A stretch of DNA of 64,000 nt from assembly GCF_006228125.1 (NCBI RefSeq), contig NZ_VDFY01000230.1:1-64000 (forward strand), given 5' to 3'. The notes beneath the pieces are model-generated. The model was not told the origin of the DNA and did no database searches. It saw only the letters and a program-made list of their open reading frames with translations. This document shows, one piece after another, positions 1 through 7,804 of this stretch. The position numbers were made by a program, and so were the translations under genes. Origin of the DNA: Micromonospora orduensis. GTDB lineage: Bacteria; Actinomycetota; Actinomycetes; Mycobacteriales; Micromonosporaceae. Every line of letters starts with the position of its first letter. Position 1 is the first letter of the stretch.

Positions 1-430
1 GCCCGGCCCGGCGGACCCGTACGCGCCGATCGACCCGTACGCCGGCGCGCAGCCCCCACCGGGCCAGCCGGTGCCCGGCTACGCCTCCCCCGGATATCCC
101 CCGCCGGGGTACGCCCCGCCGGGTTATCCGCCGCAGTACCCCGGTTACGGCTACCCGCCACAGCCGAAGACCAACGGGATGGCCATCGCGGCGCTGGTGC
201 TGGCCCTTGTCGGTTTCGCGTCCTGCATCACCGCGCCGGTCGGCGCGATCCTCGGCCACGTGGCTCAGAAGCAGATCCGGCTCACCGGTGAGGGCGGCGA
301 GGGGATGGCGAAGGCGGCCATCATCATCGGCTGGATCCTCACCGGGCTCCTGGTGCTGCTCATCATCTTCTACGTCGTGGTGATCGTCCTCGCGATCACG
401 ACCGGTGCCAGCAGCGACAGCGGCTACTGA
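1..430 (+). CDS. DUF4190-type membrane protein (5' end outside window)
   Basis: The reading frame is open from the left edge, so the start is probably outside the window; a GTG at 71 is possible but has no reason to be preferred. The visible N-terminal part is a Pro/Gly/Tyr-rich low-complexity stretch of repeated PPGY-like units. Two hydrophobic segments follow, the first containing AALVLALVGF and the second WILTGLLVLLIIFYVVVIVL. This proline-rich tail plus two-helix layout is typical of DUF4190 proteins of actinomycetes. Its function is unknown; it is likely a small integral membrane protein with a cytoplasmic low-complexity tail. Confidence 0.75.
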   Translation, partial: PGPADPYAPIDPYAGAQPPPGQPVPGYASPGYPPPGYAPPGYPPQYPGYGYPPQPKTNGMAIAALVLALVGFASCITAPVGAILGHVAQKQIRLTGEGGEGMAKAAIIIGWILTGLLVLLIIFYVVVIVLAITTGASSDSGY

Positions 431-488
431 CGGCGCAGCGCCGAGAGGTCGGGGTGGTCACCAGTGGTGCCCACCCCGACCCCGCCGG

Positions 489-1442
489 TCACTCCGGTGG
501 GGTGAACGACGAGTTACGGCTCATGCCGGCGGCCCGCCCCTTGGCGGCGATCACGAGCGCCATCTTGCGGGACGCCTCGTCGATCATCTCGTCGCCGAGC
601 ATCACCGCACCCAGCTTGCCGCCGGCCTCCGAGGTGTAGTGCTCGTACGCGTCGAGGATCAGCTCGGCGTGGTCGTAGTCGGCCTGCGCCGGCTGGTACA
701 CCTCGTTGGCGGCGTCGATCTGGCCCGGGTGCAGCACCCACTTGCCGTCGAAGCCCAGCGCCGCCGAGCGCTTCGCCACCTCGCGGAACCCGTCCACGTC
801 GCGGATCTGCAGGAACGGGCCGTCGATGGCCTGCTTGTCGTGCATCCGGGCGGCCATCAGGATCCGCATGAGGATGTAGTGGTACGGGTCGCCCGGGTAG
901 TCGGGGATCAGCGCGCCCACCACCAGCGACCTCATGTTGATCGAGGCCATGAAGTCGGCGGGACCGAAGATGATGGTCTCCACCCGGGGCGAGGCACCCG
1001 CGATGGCGTCCACGTTGACCAGGCCGGCGGCGTTCTCGATCTGCGCCTCGATGCCGATCCGGCCGACCTCCAGGCCGAGCGTCTTCTCGATCTGGGTGAG
1101 CAGCAGGTCCAGCCAGTGCACCTGCTCGGCGTTCTGCACCTTGGGCAGCATGATGCAGTCCAGGTTCGCGCCGGCGCCCTCGACCACCTCGATGACGTCC
1201 CGGTAGGTCCACGGGGTGGTCAGGTCGTTGACCCGGACCACCCGGGTCTTGCCGGCCCAGTCGCCCTCGTTGAGCGCGGCCACGATGTTCTTGCGCGCGT
1301 CCGGCTTGGCCAGCGGGGCGACGGCGTCCTCCAGGTCGAGGAAGACCTGGTCGGCCGGGAGGCCCTGCGCCTTGCCGAGCATCTTGACGCTGGAACCGGG
1401 TACGGCGAGGCAGGACCGGCGGGGACGACCGACTGCGGCCAT
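489..1442 (-). CDS. HpcH/HpaI aldolase (citrate lyase beta/malyl-CoA lyase-like)
   Basis: A 317-aa protein of the CitE/malyl-CoA lyase superfamily, which cleaves or forms 3-hydroxyacyl-CoA or related C-C bonds in a metal-dependent TIM barrel. Visible family features are RSCLAVPGSS near the N-terminus, FLDLEDAVAP (acidic metal/CoA region), RIGIEAQIENAAGL with the conserved Glu, and GKWVLHPGQID near the C-terminus. The ATG at 1442 is chosen because GGAAGGAG lies about 7 nt upstream; a longer frame to 1484 lacks such a site. Close actinobacterial relatives are annotated as malyl-CoA or citramalyl-CoA lyases; the exact substrate cannot be read from the sequence. It stands alone, divergent from the SDR gene at 1551. 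Confidence 0.85.
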   Translation of the reverse strand: MAAVGRPRRSCLAVPGSSVKMLGKAQGLPADQVFLDLEDAVAPLAKPDARKNIVAALNEGDWAGKTRVVRVNDLTTPWTYRDVIEVVEGAGANLDCIMLPKVQNAEQVHWLDLLLTQIEKTLGLEVGRIGIEAQIENAAGLVNVDAIAGASPRVETIIFGPADFMASINMRSLVVGALIPDYPGDPYHYILMRILMAARMHDKQAIDGPFLQIRDVDGFREVAKRSAALGFDGKWVLHPGQIDAANEVYQPAQADYDHAELILDAYEHYTSEAGGKLGAVMLGDEMIDEASRKMALVIAAKGRAAGMSRNSSFTPPE

Positions 1443-1550
1443 GGATGCACTCCTTCCAGCGTCCGGCGGGCACGCCGACGCCACCTGACGACAGATCCGA
1501 GAAACTTAACGATCCCAAAGGGCGTAGTGACGCCACGGTAACCTCGCGCC

Positions 1551-2396
1551 ATGACCGGGGTGAATGGACCTGTGGAAGATCTCACTGGGCGTCGACTGGT
1601 GGTGGTGACCGGGGCCAGCTCCGGCATCGGGCTGGCCGCCGCCGAGCACCTGGCGTGCCGTGGTGACCAGGTGGTGCTTGTCGGGCGCGACCCGGCCCGC
1701 CTCCAGGCCGCCGCGGAACGCGTACGGGAGGCCTCGGGTGAGCGTCCGGAGCTGTTCCGGGCCGACTTCGCGGTGCTCGACGACGTACGCGGGCTCGCCG
1801 AGCGGCTGCGCGACGCGTACGACCGGATCGACGTGCTCGCCAACAACGCCGGCGCGATCGCGCTGCAACCGCTCACCACCGTCGACGGCTTCGAGATGTC
1901 GATCCAGGCCAACCACCTGGCCCCGTTCCTGTTGACCAACCTGCTCGCCGACCGGATCGGCCGGATCGTGGTCACCGCCTCCGGCGCGCACCGCTTCGGC
2001 AGGCTGAACCCGGACGACCTGAACAGCCCGCTGCGCCGCTACCGGCCGATGGGCGCGTACGGCACCAGCAAGCAGGCGAACATCCTGTTCACCGCCGAGG
2101 CGGCCCGCCGCTGGCCGCACATCCCGGCGTACAGCTTCCACCCGGGCGTGGTGCGCACCCGGTTCGCCAACGACAGCAGGCTTGTCGCCTTCGGCATGCG
2201 GGTCCTGCCGTTCCGCAGCCCGGAGAGGGCCGCCGGGACCCTGGTCTGGCTGGCCAACCAGGACCCGGCCCGGCTGGTCCAGGGCGGCTACTACTACAAC
2301 CGCCGACCCCGCCGACCGTTCCGCAAGGCCGCCGACCTCCGACTCGCGGCCCGGCTCTGGGCCGCCAGCGCCGAGGCGGTCGGTATCCCCGCGTAG
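1551..2396 (+). CDS. SDR-family NAD(P)-dependent oxidoreductase
   Basis: A 281-aa classical short-chain dehydrogenase/reductase. It has the Rossmann nucleotide-binding motif GASSGIGLAAAEHL near residue 20, the NNAG motif at about residue 100, and the catalytic YGTSKQA (Tyr-x-x-x-Lys) around 165-170. The sequence resembles the retinol-dehydrogenase/WW-domain-oxidoreductase-like branch, with a C-terminal region around LVQGGYYYNRRPRRPF. The substrate is unknown. It lies just upstream of the RiPP-like operon but ends 91 nt before the small peptide gene, so membership in that operon is uncertain. Confidence 0.88.
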   Translation: MTGVNGPVEDLTGRRLVVVTGASSGIGLAAAEHLACRGDQVVLVGRDPARLQAAAERVREASGERPELFRADFAVLDDVRGLAERLRDAYDRIDVLANNAGAIALQPLTTVDGFEMSIQANHLAPFLLTNLLADRIGRIVVTASGAHRFGRLNPDDLNSPLRRYRPMGAYGTSKQANILFTAEAARRWPHIPAYSFHPGVVRTRFANDSRLVAFGMRVLPFRSPERAAGTLVWLANQDPARLVQGGYYYNRRPRRPFRKAADLRLAARLWAASAEAVGIPA

Positions 2397-2487
2397 CCGG
2401 AGCCTCACAGGGGGTGTGTTCACAATGGACTTACTGATACGGTCGGTGCGGTCCAGTGATCAACGCCGATTTGTGAGGGAGACCCGC

Positions 2488-2577
2488 ATGACCGAGCAGG
2501 TTGAGGCCTTCGAGCCCGTGGCATCGGACGACTACGACCAGGAACTGACCTGCCTGGAGCCGCCGGTCGAGTCCTGA
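2488..2577 (+). CDS. 29-aa acidic peptide, candidate RiPP precursor
   Basis: A short ORF of 29 codons with an excellent ribosome binding site: AGGGAG about 7 nt before the ATG. The peptide begins MTEQVEAFEPVASDDYDQEL and ends with a short tail holding its only Cys (residue 22), two adjacent prolines and a final Ser. It is strongly acidic, contains no Lys or Arg, and its stop lies 6 nt before the SagB-type dehydrogenase gene. Position, size and leader-like acidity fit a ribosomally made peptide that is modified by the downstream enzymes. No known RiPP precursor family was recognised, and the cleavage point is unknown. It could instead be a translational leader for the operon. Confidence 0.6.
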   Translation: MTEQVEAFEPVASDDYDQELTCLEPPVES

Positions 2578-2583
2578 GCAGTC

Positions 2584-3678
2584 GTGCGTGTCCGTGTGTC
2601 GCGGCTGGTCGTCTTCCTGTGGCGCGATGGTCAGCTCGTCTGTGACGATCCGCTGCGGCACCGGCAGATCGCGTTGACTGTCGAGGCGGAGCGGCTGCTG
2701 CGCGACTACGCCGACTGGGCCGAGCCCACCGGCAGGCTCGCGCAGCAGCTCCTCGCCGCGCACGTCCTCGTCGCCGAGGGTTCGTCGGAACACGCCCAGG
2801 AGGAACGTCTCGCCGCCTGGCGCGACCTGGGCCCGGCGGCCACCTACTACCACCTGGCCAGCCGCACCCTCGGCAGAGACGTCTTCCGCTCCGCCGCCGA
2901 GGACGCCGCAGTACTGCGCGCCAAGACCACCCAGCCGGATCCGGTCAAGGAATACGAGGGGCCCCGCACCGCCCTGCCCCGCACCGACCCGCCGGCCGTC
3001 GACTTCACCCGGGTCCTCGACGCCCGGCGGTCGACGCGATGGTTCGATCCCGAGACCCCGGTGCCGCTGTCGGCGTTCGCCGCCCTCCTGCGGTGGACGG
3101 CCGGGGTCCGGCGCGAGGTGGATGTCGCCGGAGTCGGGACGGCGTTGATGAAGACCGTGCCGTCCGGCGGATCCCGCCATCCGGTCGAGGTCTACCCGGT
3201 GATCCGCGACGTGGCGGGGGTGGAGCCCGGCGTCTACCACTACTCCGTACGCCGCCACGAGCTGGTGCGGCTCGCCGACGCGAGCGGCGAGGACCGGCTG
3301 CGCGAGTGGTGCGGTGGGCAGCCGCACGCCGCCCAGGCCGGCTTCCTGCTGATGTACGCGGCGGTCCTCGACCGGACCGTGTGGAAATATCCGGCGGCGC
3401 GGGCGTACCGGGCGCTCCTGCTCGACGTCGGCCACCTGAGTCAGACCGTGTACCTCACCGCGACCGCGCTCGGTCTCGGGACGTTCTTCACCGCCGCCAC
3501 CCGCGACGAGCCCGTCGAGGACACCCTCGGGCTGTCCTGGTCGGAGGAGATCTTCCTCGGGGTGTCCGGCGTCGGCGTGCCGCATCCCGCCGAACGGGAC
3601 CGGCAGGCGGCGATGCTCGACGGTGGCGAGGCGGCCTTCTCCTTCCCCCCGGACGCCTGGCACGGACGGGGCGAATGA
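2584..3678 (+). CDS. SagB/ThcOx-type FMN-dependent dehydrogenase
   Basis: About 364 aa. The N-terminal ~120 residues look like the extra domain often found in front of SagB-type oxidoreductases. The C-terminal nitroreductase-fold domain starts near residue 140 with RRSTRWFD, followed by PSGGSRHPVEVYPV (FMN region), VGHLSQTVYLTATALGLGTF and LGVSGVG. This family oxidises azolines to azoles in TOMM pathways and catalyses other dehydrogenations in peptide maturation. No YcaO or ThiF/E1-like cyclodehydratase is present nearby, so classical azole formation is not supported by the context. The GTG start at 2584 is 6 nt after the peptide stop; a GTG at 2596 is an alternative. The stop overlaps the next ATG (ATGA). 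Confidence 0.82.
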   Translation: MRVRVSRLVVFLWRDGQLVCDDPLRHRQIALTVEAERLLRDYADWAEPTGRLAQQLLAAHVLVAEGSSEHAQEERLAAWRDLGPAATYYHLASRTLGRDVFRSAAEDAAVLRAKTTQPDPVKEYEGPRTALPRTDPPAVDFTRVLDARRSTRWFDPETPVPLSAFAALLRWTAGVRREVDVAGVGTALMKTVPSGGSRHPVEVYPVIRDVAGVEPGVYHYSVRRHELVRLADASGEDRLREWCGGQPHAAQAGFLLMYAAVLDRTVWKYPAARAYRALLLDVGHLSQTVYLTATALGLGTFFTAATRDEPVEDTLGLSWSEEIFLGVSGVGVPHPAERDRQAAMLDGGEAAFSFPPDAWHGRGE

Positions 3679-4694
3679 CGCCGAGGATCACCGTCGACCT
3701 TGCCCGGCTCGACGCGAACATCGCGCGGTATGGCGCCCTCGCCGACGAGGCCGGCGTCGCCCTGCGCGCACACGTCAAGGGGCACCGCACGCCCGAGATC
3801 GCCGCCCGGCAGGTGGCCGCGGGCGCGGTGGGCGTCGCCGTCCACTCCGCGGCCGAGGCCGAGGCCTACCTGGCGGTGGGCGTGACCGACGTCGTGGTGG
3901 CGTGGCCGTGGCGCGACCCGTGGCGGTGGGACAGGTTCGCCCGGCTCGCGCGGCGCTGCGCGGTGACGGTGCACGTCGACCACCCCGACACGGTGGCAGG
4001 CCTCGGCGCGGCGGCCGTGGCGCACGGCGTCGCACTCGACGTACGGATCGAGGTCGACACGGGCCTGCACCGCGGCGGTGTCGACCCGGAGGCGGCCGGG
4101 AAGCTGGCCGGGTCGATCGCGGGGACCGACGGGCTGCGCCTGGCGGGCGTGACCGGGTACGTGGGAATCACCGACCCCGCTGCCGCCCGCGGCCGCGTCG
4201 ACCTGGGCCGCCACCAGGCGCAACTCCTGGTGTCGGTCGCGCGGCGCATCCGGGCCACCGGAGCGGCCTGCCCGACGGTGAGCGTCGGCGGTACACCGAC
4301 CCTGCTCGGCGCGCTGGACGTCGCCGGCGTGACCGAGGTCTGCGCCGGCGCGTACGCCCTGCTCGACGGCGGGCTCGCCCGGCTGGGCGAGTGCGACACC
4401 GAGGCGGTCGCGATCGCCGTCACCGCGACAGTCACCGGTACCGACGGGCCGGTGCCGCGCACCGACGCCGACGAGCTGCTCGCGGGCGCCGACCAGACCT
4501 GGATGAGCGGTGTCGTGATGACGGGCCTCGACGGCATGCCGGTCCACGCGGGCTCGGTGTGCGTGGGCGACGAGGTGCGGGTGCTGCCCGGGCACGTCTG
4601 CCCGGTGGTGGCCCGCCAGCCGCTGCTGCACGTGCTCGACTCGGGCGAGCCGGTGGCACAGTGGCGGGCGCTGGTCCGCCCGGACCGGGCATGA
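3675..4694 (+). CDS. Fold-III PLP enzyme (D-threonine aldolase/D-serine dehydratase-like)
   Basis: A 339-aa alanine-racemase-N (fold type III) protein. The PLP lysine is K35 in RAHVKGHRTPEIA. EVDTGLHRGG and SVGGTPTLL are the barrel motifs around the cofactor phosphate. Near the C-terminus, GHVCPVV keeps the His-x-Cys pair that binds zinc in D-serine dehydratases of the DSD1 family. Relatives cleave D-threonine or other beta-hydroxy-D-amino acids, or dehydrate D-serine. The ATG at 3675 overlaps the SagB stop and the stop at 4694 overlaps the exporter start, which implies translational coupling and a shared pathway. Its substrate here is unknown; it might act on a free amino acid made from, or added to, the peptide. 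Confidence 0.8.
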   Translation: MTPRITVDLARLDANIARYGALADEAGVALRAHVKGHRTPEIAARQVAAGAVGVAVHSAAEAEAYLAVGVTDVVVAWPWRDPWRWDRFARLARRCAVTVHVDHPDTVAGLGAAAVAHGVALDVRIEVDTGLHRGGVDPEAAGKLAGSIAGTDGLRLAGVTGYVGITDPAAARGRVDLGRHQAQLLVSVARRIRATGAACPTVSVGGTPTLLGALDVAGVTEVCAGAYALLDGGLARLGECDTEAVAIAVTATVTGTDGPVPRTDADELLAGADQTWMSGVVMTGLDGMPVHAGSVCVGDEVRVLPGHVCPVVARQPLLHVLDSGEPVAQWRALVRPDRA

Positions 4695-5980
4695 CGGACA
4701 CGGTGGCCGGCGCTGGTCCACCCGGACCGGGCCTGAGCGACACGGTGGTGGCCGGGGATCGACAGGTGGATCCGCTGCGCGAGCGCCGGTTCGTCCTGTT
4801 CGCCGCCGCCAGGACGATCTCCGTCTTCGGCAACGCCATGGGCCCGCTCGCGCTGACCTTCGCCGTGCTCGACCTGCCCGACGGGTCGGCGCCGGCGCTG
4901 TCGCTCGTGCTCGCCGCGATCTCGGTGCCCAGGATCGCGTTGATGCTGCTCGGCGGCGTCATCGGCGACCGGCTGCCGCGCCACCTCGTACTCGTGGCGG
5001 CGGAGCTGATGTGCGGCACGGCGTACGCCGCGATGACGGTCCTCGTCCTGGCCGGGCGGGCGGGCGTCGCCACCCTCGCTCTCTGCGCGGCCGTCGCCGG
5101 CACCGCCTCGGCGCTGCTGCTGCCCTCGCTGAACGGGCTGACCGCCGAACTGGTCGCGTCCGGGGCACGGCAACGTGGCAACGCCGTGCTGCGGCTGGGC
5201 ACGAACACCGCCACGGTGGCGGGCTTCGCCGCCGGCGGCACGCTGATCGCCTGGCTGGGGCCGGGCTGGGCGCTGGCGCTGGACACCGCGACGTTCGCCG
5301 TCGCCGCCGGGCTCCTCGCGCGGCTCCGCCTCGACCGGGCCCACCGGACGACCGGGCGGAACCTGCCCGCCCAGCTCCGAGACGGTTGGCGCGAGTTCGT
5401 CCGGCGGCGCTGGCTGTGGCAGATCGTGCTCGCCGCGGCGGTGGTCAACGCCGCCGTCGGGGTCACCTTCGGGCTCGCGGGGCCGCTTGTCGCCCGAACC
5501 CACCTCGGTGGCGCGGGCGCGTGGTCCGCCGTCCTCGCCGGGTACGCGGTGGGCATGTTCGCCGGGGTACTGGTCGCGATGCGGGTCCGTACGACCCGGC
5601 CGCTGCGCGTGGCCGTGCTCGCCGTGTCGATGCTGGGACTGCCGGCGCTGTTGCTCGGCTCCGGCGCCGCGCTGCCCTTCGTGGTGCTCACCGCCGTACT
5701 GGCCGGCGTGGCGTTCGACGTCTTCGGGGTGCTGTGGGAGACGACAGTCCAGTCCGAGGTGCCGGTCGAGGCGATGTCCCGCGTGAGCGCGTACGAGTGG
5801 CTGGGAGCGGTGGGTCTCGGGCCGCCGGTCATGATCGCCGCCGGCTTCGTCGTACCCGAGATCGGCGTACGGCCGGCCCTGCTCTGCCTGGCCGGGGTGA
5901 TCTTCGTAGCCGCGCTCGTCCCGTTGGTCAGTTCCTCCGTCCGGCACTACGAAAGGCAACCCGATGGCCGAGTACATTGA
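4691..5980 (+). CDS. MFS exporter
   Basis: A 429-aa protein with about 12 hydrophobic segments, of the MFS_3 type common as drug or siderophore exporters. The N-terminus carries a short repeat-like stretch (TVAGAGPPGPG) that echoes the codons at the end of the preceding gene. FAAARTISVFGNAMGPLALTFAVLDL is the first membrane segment (described here in part), and GGVIGDRLPRH is the MFS loop 2-3 signature (GxxxDRxxR-like). The ATGA overlap upstream and 17-nt overlap with the methyltransferase downstream place it firmly in the operon. It probably exports the pathway product or protects the producer. Confidence 0.85.
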   Translation: MTDTVAGAGPPGPGLSDTVVAGDRQVDPLRERRFVLFAAARTISVFGNAMGPLALTFAVLDLPDGSAPALSLVLAAISVPRIALMLLGGVIGDRLPRHLVLVAAELMCGTAYAAMTVLVLAGRAGVATLALCAAVAGTASALLLPSLNGLTAELVASGARQRGNAVLRLGTNTATVAGFAAGGTLIAWLGPGWALALDTATFAVAAGLLARLRLDRAHRTTGRNLPAQLRDGWREFVRRRWLWQIVLAAAVVNAAVGVTFGLAGPLVARTHLGGAGAWSAVLAGYAVGMFAGVLVAMRVRTTRPLRVAVLAVSMLGLPALLLGSGAALPFVVLTAVLAGVAFDVFGVLWETTVQSEVPVEAMSRVSAYEWLGAVGLGPPVMIAAGFVVPEIGVRPALLCLAGVIFVAALVPLVSSSVRHYERQPDGRVH

Positions 5981-6707
5981 CGCCTTCGCCACGGCGTACG
6001 ACCGCTTCTGGGCGCCGTACCCGGAGCGGATGGGCGAGGCGTGGCTGCGCCTGCACGCGCACCTGGCGCCAGGAGCCGAACGGAGCCTGCTCGACGTCGG
6101 CTGCGGCACCGGCATCGTGGCCGCCCGGTTCGCCGCCGCCGGCTACCGGGTCGTCGGGGTCGACGTCTCGGCGGCGATGATCGCCCGCGCCCGCGAACGG
6201 CTGGCCGGCACCGACGCGGTGCTGCTGACCGCGGACGCCACTGACTTCGAGGTGCCGCGCCCCTGCGCGTTCGCGCTCTCCACGTACGACATCGTCAACC
6301 ATGTGGGTGAGCTCGACCGGGTCCGCGCCTACCTGCGTCGCGTCCACGCGGCGGTCCCCCCGGGCGGCTGGTTCGGCTTCGACATGTCCACCATCAGAGG
6401 CCTCAGCGCCGACGTCCCACCGGTCAGCCGGGAAGATGGCACGGCCTCCGTCGTGGCGGCCCGTGGCCCGCTCGACGGCGAGCGCCGCCCGCTGCACATC
6501 ACCGGCGAGCTGCGCGGCGACGACGGCCGTACGACCCCCTTCGCCACGACGATCACCAACACCGCCCATCGGGTCGCCGACGTGCTCGCCGCCCTGACGG
6601 ACGCCGGCTGGGTGCCGAAGCACGTCACCGCCGTCGACGACCTGCTCACCGACGTGCCGGACCCGGAGGCGCTGCCCCGGGTAGCGGTGATCGCCCACCG
6701 CGCCTGA
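5964..6707 (+). CDS. Class I SAM-dependent methyltransferase
   Basis: 247 aa. Motif I is LLDVGCGTG at residues 42-50, and the adjacent acidic strand end is VVGVDVS. STYDIVNHV and PGGWFGFDMST are the later core motifs. The overall layout is that of small-molecule N- or O-methyltransferases. It starts inside the last codons of the exporter gene, so it is translationally coupled and is likely a tailoring enzyme of the same product. The target atom cannot be predicted. This is the last gene of the operon; the next gene (6785) is separated by about 77 nt. Confidence 0.85.
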   Translation: MAEYIDAFATAYDRFWAPYPERMGEAWLRLHAHLAPGAERSLLDVGCGTGIVAARFAAAGYRVVGVDVSAAMIARARERLAGTDAVLLTADATDFEVPRPCAFALSTYDIVNHVGELDRVRAYLRRVHAAVPPGGWFGFDMSTIRGLSADVPPVSREDGTASVVAARGPLDGERRPLHITGELRGDDGRTTPFATTITNTAHRVADVLAALTDAGWVPKHVTAVDDLLTDVPDPEALPRVAVIAHRA

Positions 6708-6784
6708 CGCCCCCGTCCCGCCGCCACCGGCACGGCTCGTCACCAGCGCCACGGCCGTCGGCATCGATGGGTAGCGTGGCCGCC

Positions 6785-7060
6785 ATGCTCACTCTCGTCG
6801 CGGTTGTGGAGTACCCCAGCGGGGCCGAGGCCGCCGGTCAGCACTACGAGGACACCGTGCTGGCACTGCTCGGCCGGCACGGCGGCGAGTTGGAGCGGCG
6901 GCTGCGCGGCACCGACGGGCAGTGCGAGGTGCACGTCATCCGTTTCGCTGACCGGGCCGGGTACGAGTCGTTCCTCGTCGACCCGGAGCGGGCCGCGCTG
7001 CGTGCCGCCCTCGGCGAGGCCGCCCCGAACACCAGGGTCATCGAGGTGCACGAGGTCTAG
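6785..7060 (+). CDS. Small DUF1330/ABM-like alpha-beta protein
   Basis: A protein of about 91 aa, or 97 aa if the GTG-type start at 6767 is used. The pattern MLTLVAVVEY... HVIRFADRAGYESFLVDPER resembles dimeric alpha-beta barrel proteins of the DUF1330/monooxygenase-like kind, with a beta strand, then a helix ending near LLGRHGG, then another strand. No catalytic residues can be assigned. The ATG at 6785 gives the usual N-terminal strand of the fold and is preferred. Confidence 0.6.
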   Translation: MLTLVAVVEYPSGAEAAGQHYEDTVLALLGRHGGELERRLRGTDGQCEVHVIRFADRAGYESFLVDPERAALRAALGEAAPNTRVIEVHEV

Positions 7061-7153
7061 GGGCTGGGAGAGCCGTCTCTTCCCTTACTTCATCACGGCT
7101 CAGCAGCAGAAACAAGACTTGATCTTGGCTGGTGCGGAGGCCAGGGTCGGTGC

Positions 7154-7798
7154 ATGGATTTCGATGCGACAGCCACCGCCCGGCGGGCTCTGTGGATCGG
7201 GGGCGGACAGTGGGCCGGAAAGTCCACGGTCGCCGTCACGCTCGCCCTGCGGCACGGACTGACCGCCTACCTCTACGACAGGCACGACGCGCGCGGCCAC
7301 GACGACCGGCGCATCGCCGACCGGGTCCGGCGCGGCGAACCGCCAGCAGGGCCCGACCCGGAGACCACCTGGGTCCGCACCGACCCGACCCGGATGGCGG
7401 CCGACACCCTGGCCGCCTTCCCCCGTCGCTTCGCCTGGGTGCTGGACGACCTGAGCGCGCTGGTGCCCGGCCGCCGCGTGGTGGCCGAGGGGTGGGGGCT
7501 ACGGCCGGAGCTGGTGGCACCTGTCGTCGATTCGGTACGGCAGATGGTGGTGCTGGCACCCACCGACGAGTTCCGCGCCCACCAGATGGCGCGGCTGCCA
7601 CGGGCCAGCTTCGCCGTACCGGGCCTCAGAGACCCCGATCAGGCCCTGCGCAACCGCTGGGCGCGGGACGAACTGGTGACGGCCGACGCGGTGGCCCAGG
7701 CCGAGCGGCTGGGCGTACGGGTGATCCCGGTCGACGGGACGCTCGACGGCGACCAGTTGACCGACCTGGTCGCTGAGCAATTCGCCGCGTACCTCTGA
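7154..7798 (+). CDS. P-loop NTPase/kinase-like protein
   Basis: 214 aa. Residues LWIGGGQWAGKSTVAVTLA near the N-terminus are a Walker A motif (GxxxxGKS/T). DRHDARGHDDRR follows, and WVLDDLSALVPGRRVVAEGW may hold the acidic second motif. The general build resembles small nucleotide or sugar kinases and gluconokinase-like proteins, but no specific family was recognised. GGAGG lies about 14 nt upstream of the ATG, which is somewhat far. It ends 6 nt before the convergent transporter gene. Confidence 0.65.
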   Translation: MDFDATATARRALWIGGGQWAGKSTVAVTLALRHGLTAYLYDRHDARGHDDRRIADRVRRGEPPAGPDPETTWVRTDPTRMAADTLAAFPRRFAWVLDDLSALVPGRRVVAEGWGLRPELVAPVVDSVRQMVVLAPTDEFRAHQMARLPRASFAVPGLRDPDQALRNRWARDELVTADAVAQAERLGVRVIPVDGTLDGDQLTDLVAEQFAAYL

Positions 7799-7804
7799 AC
7801 GTCG

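Noticed and set aside
405..1541. Long plus-strand ORF opposite the HpcH/HpaI aldolase gene
   Set aside because: High-GC shadow of the real minus-strand gene: Arg/His/Gly-rich, no domains and no ribosome site.
3623..4690. Arg-rich plus-strand extension in front of the MFS exporter
   Set aside because: Same frame as the exporter, but the sequence before the ATG at 4691 is a shadow of the PLP-enzyme gene. The ATGA overlap gives the true start.
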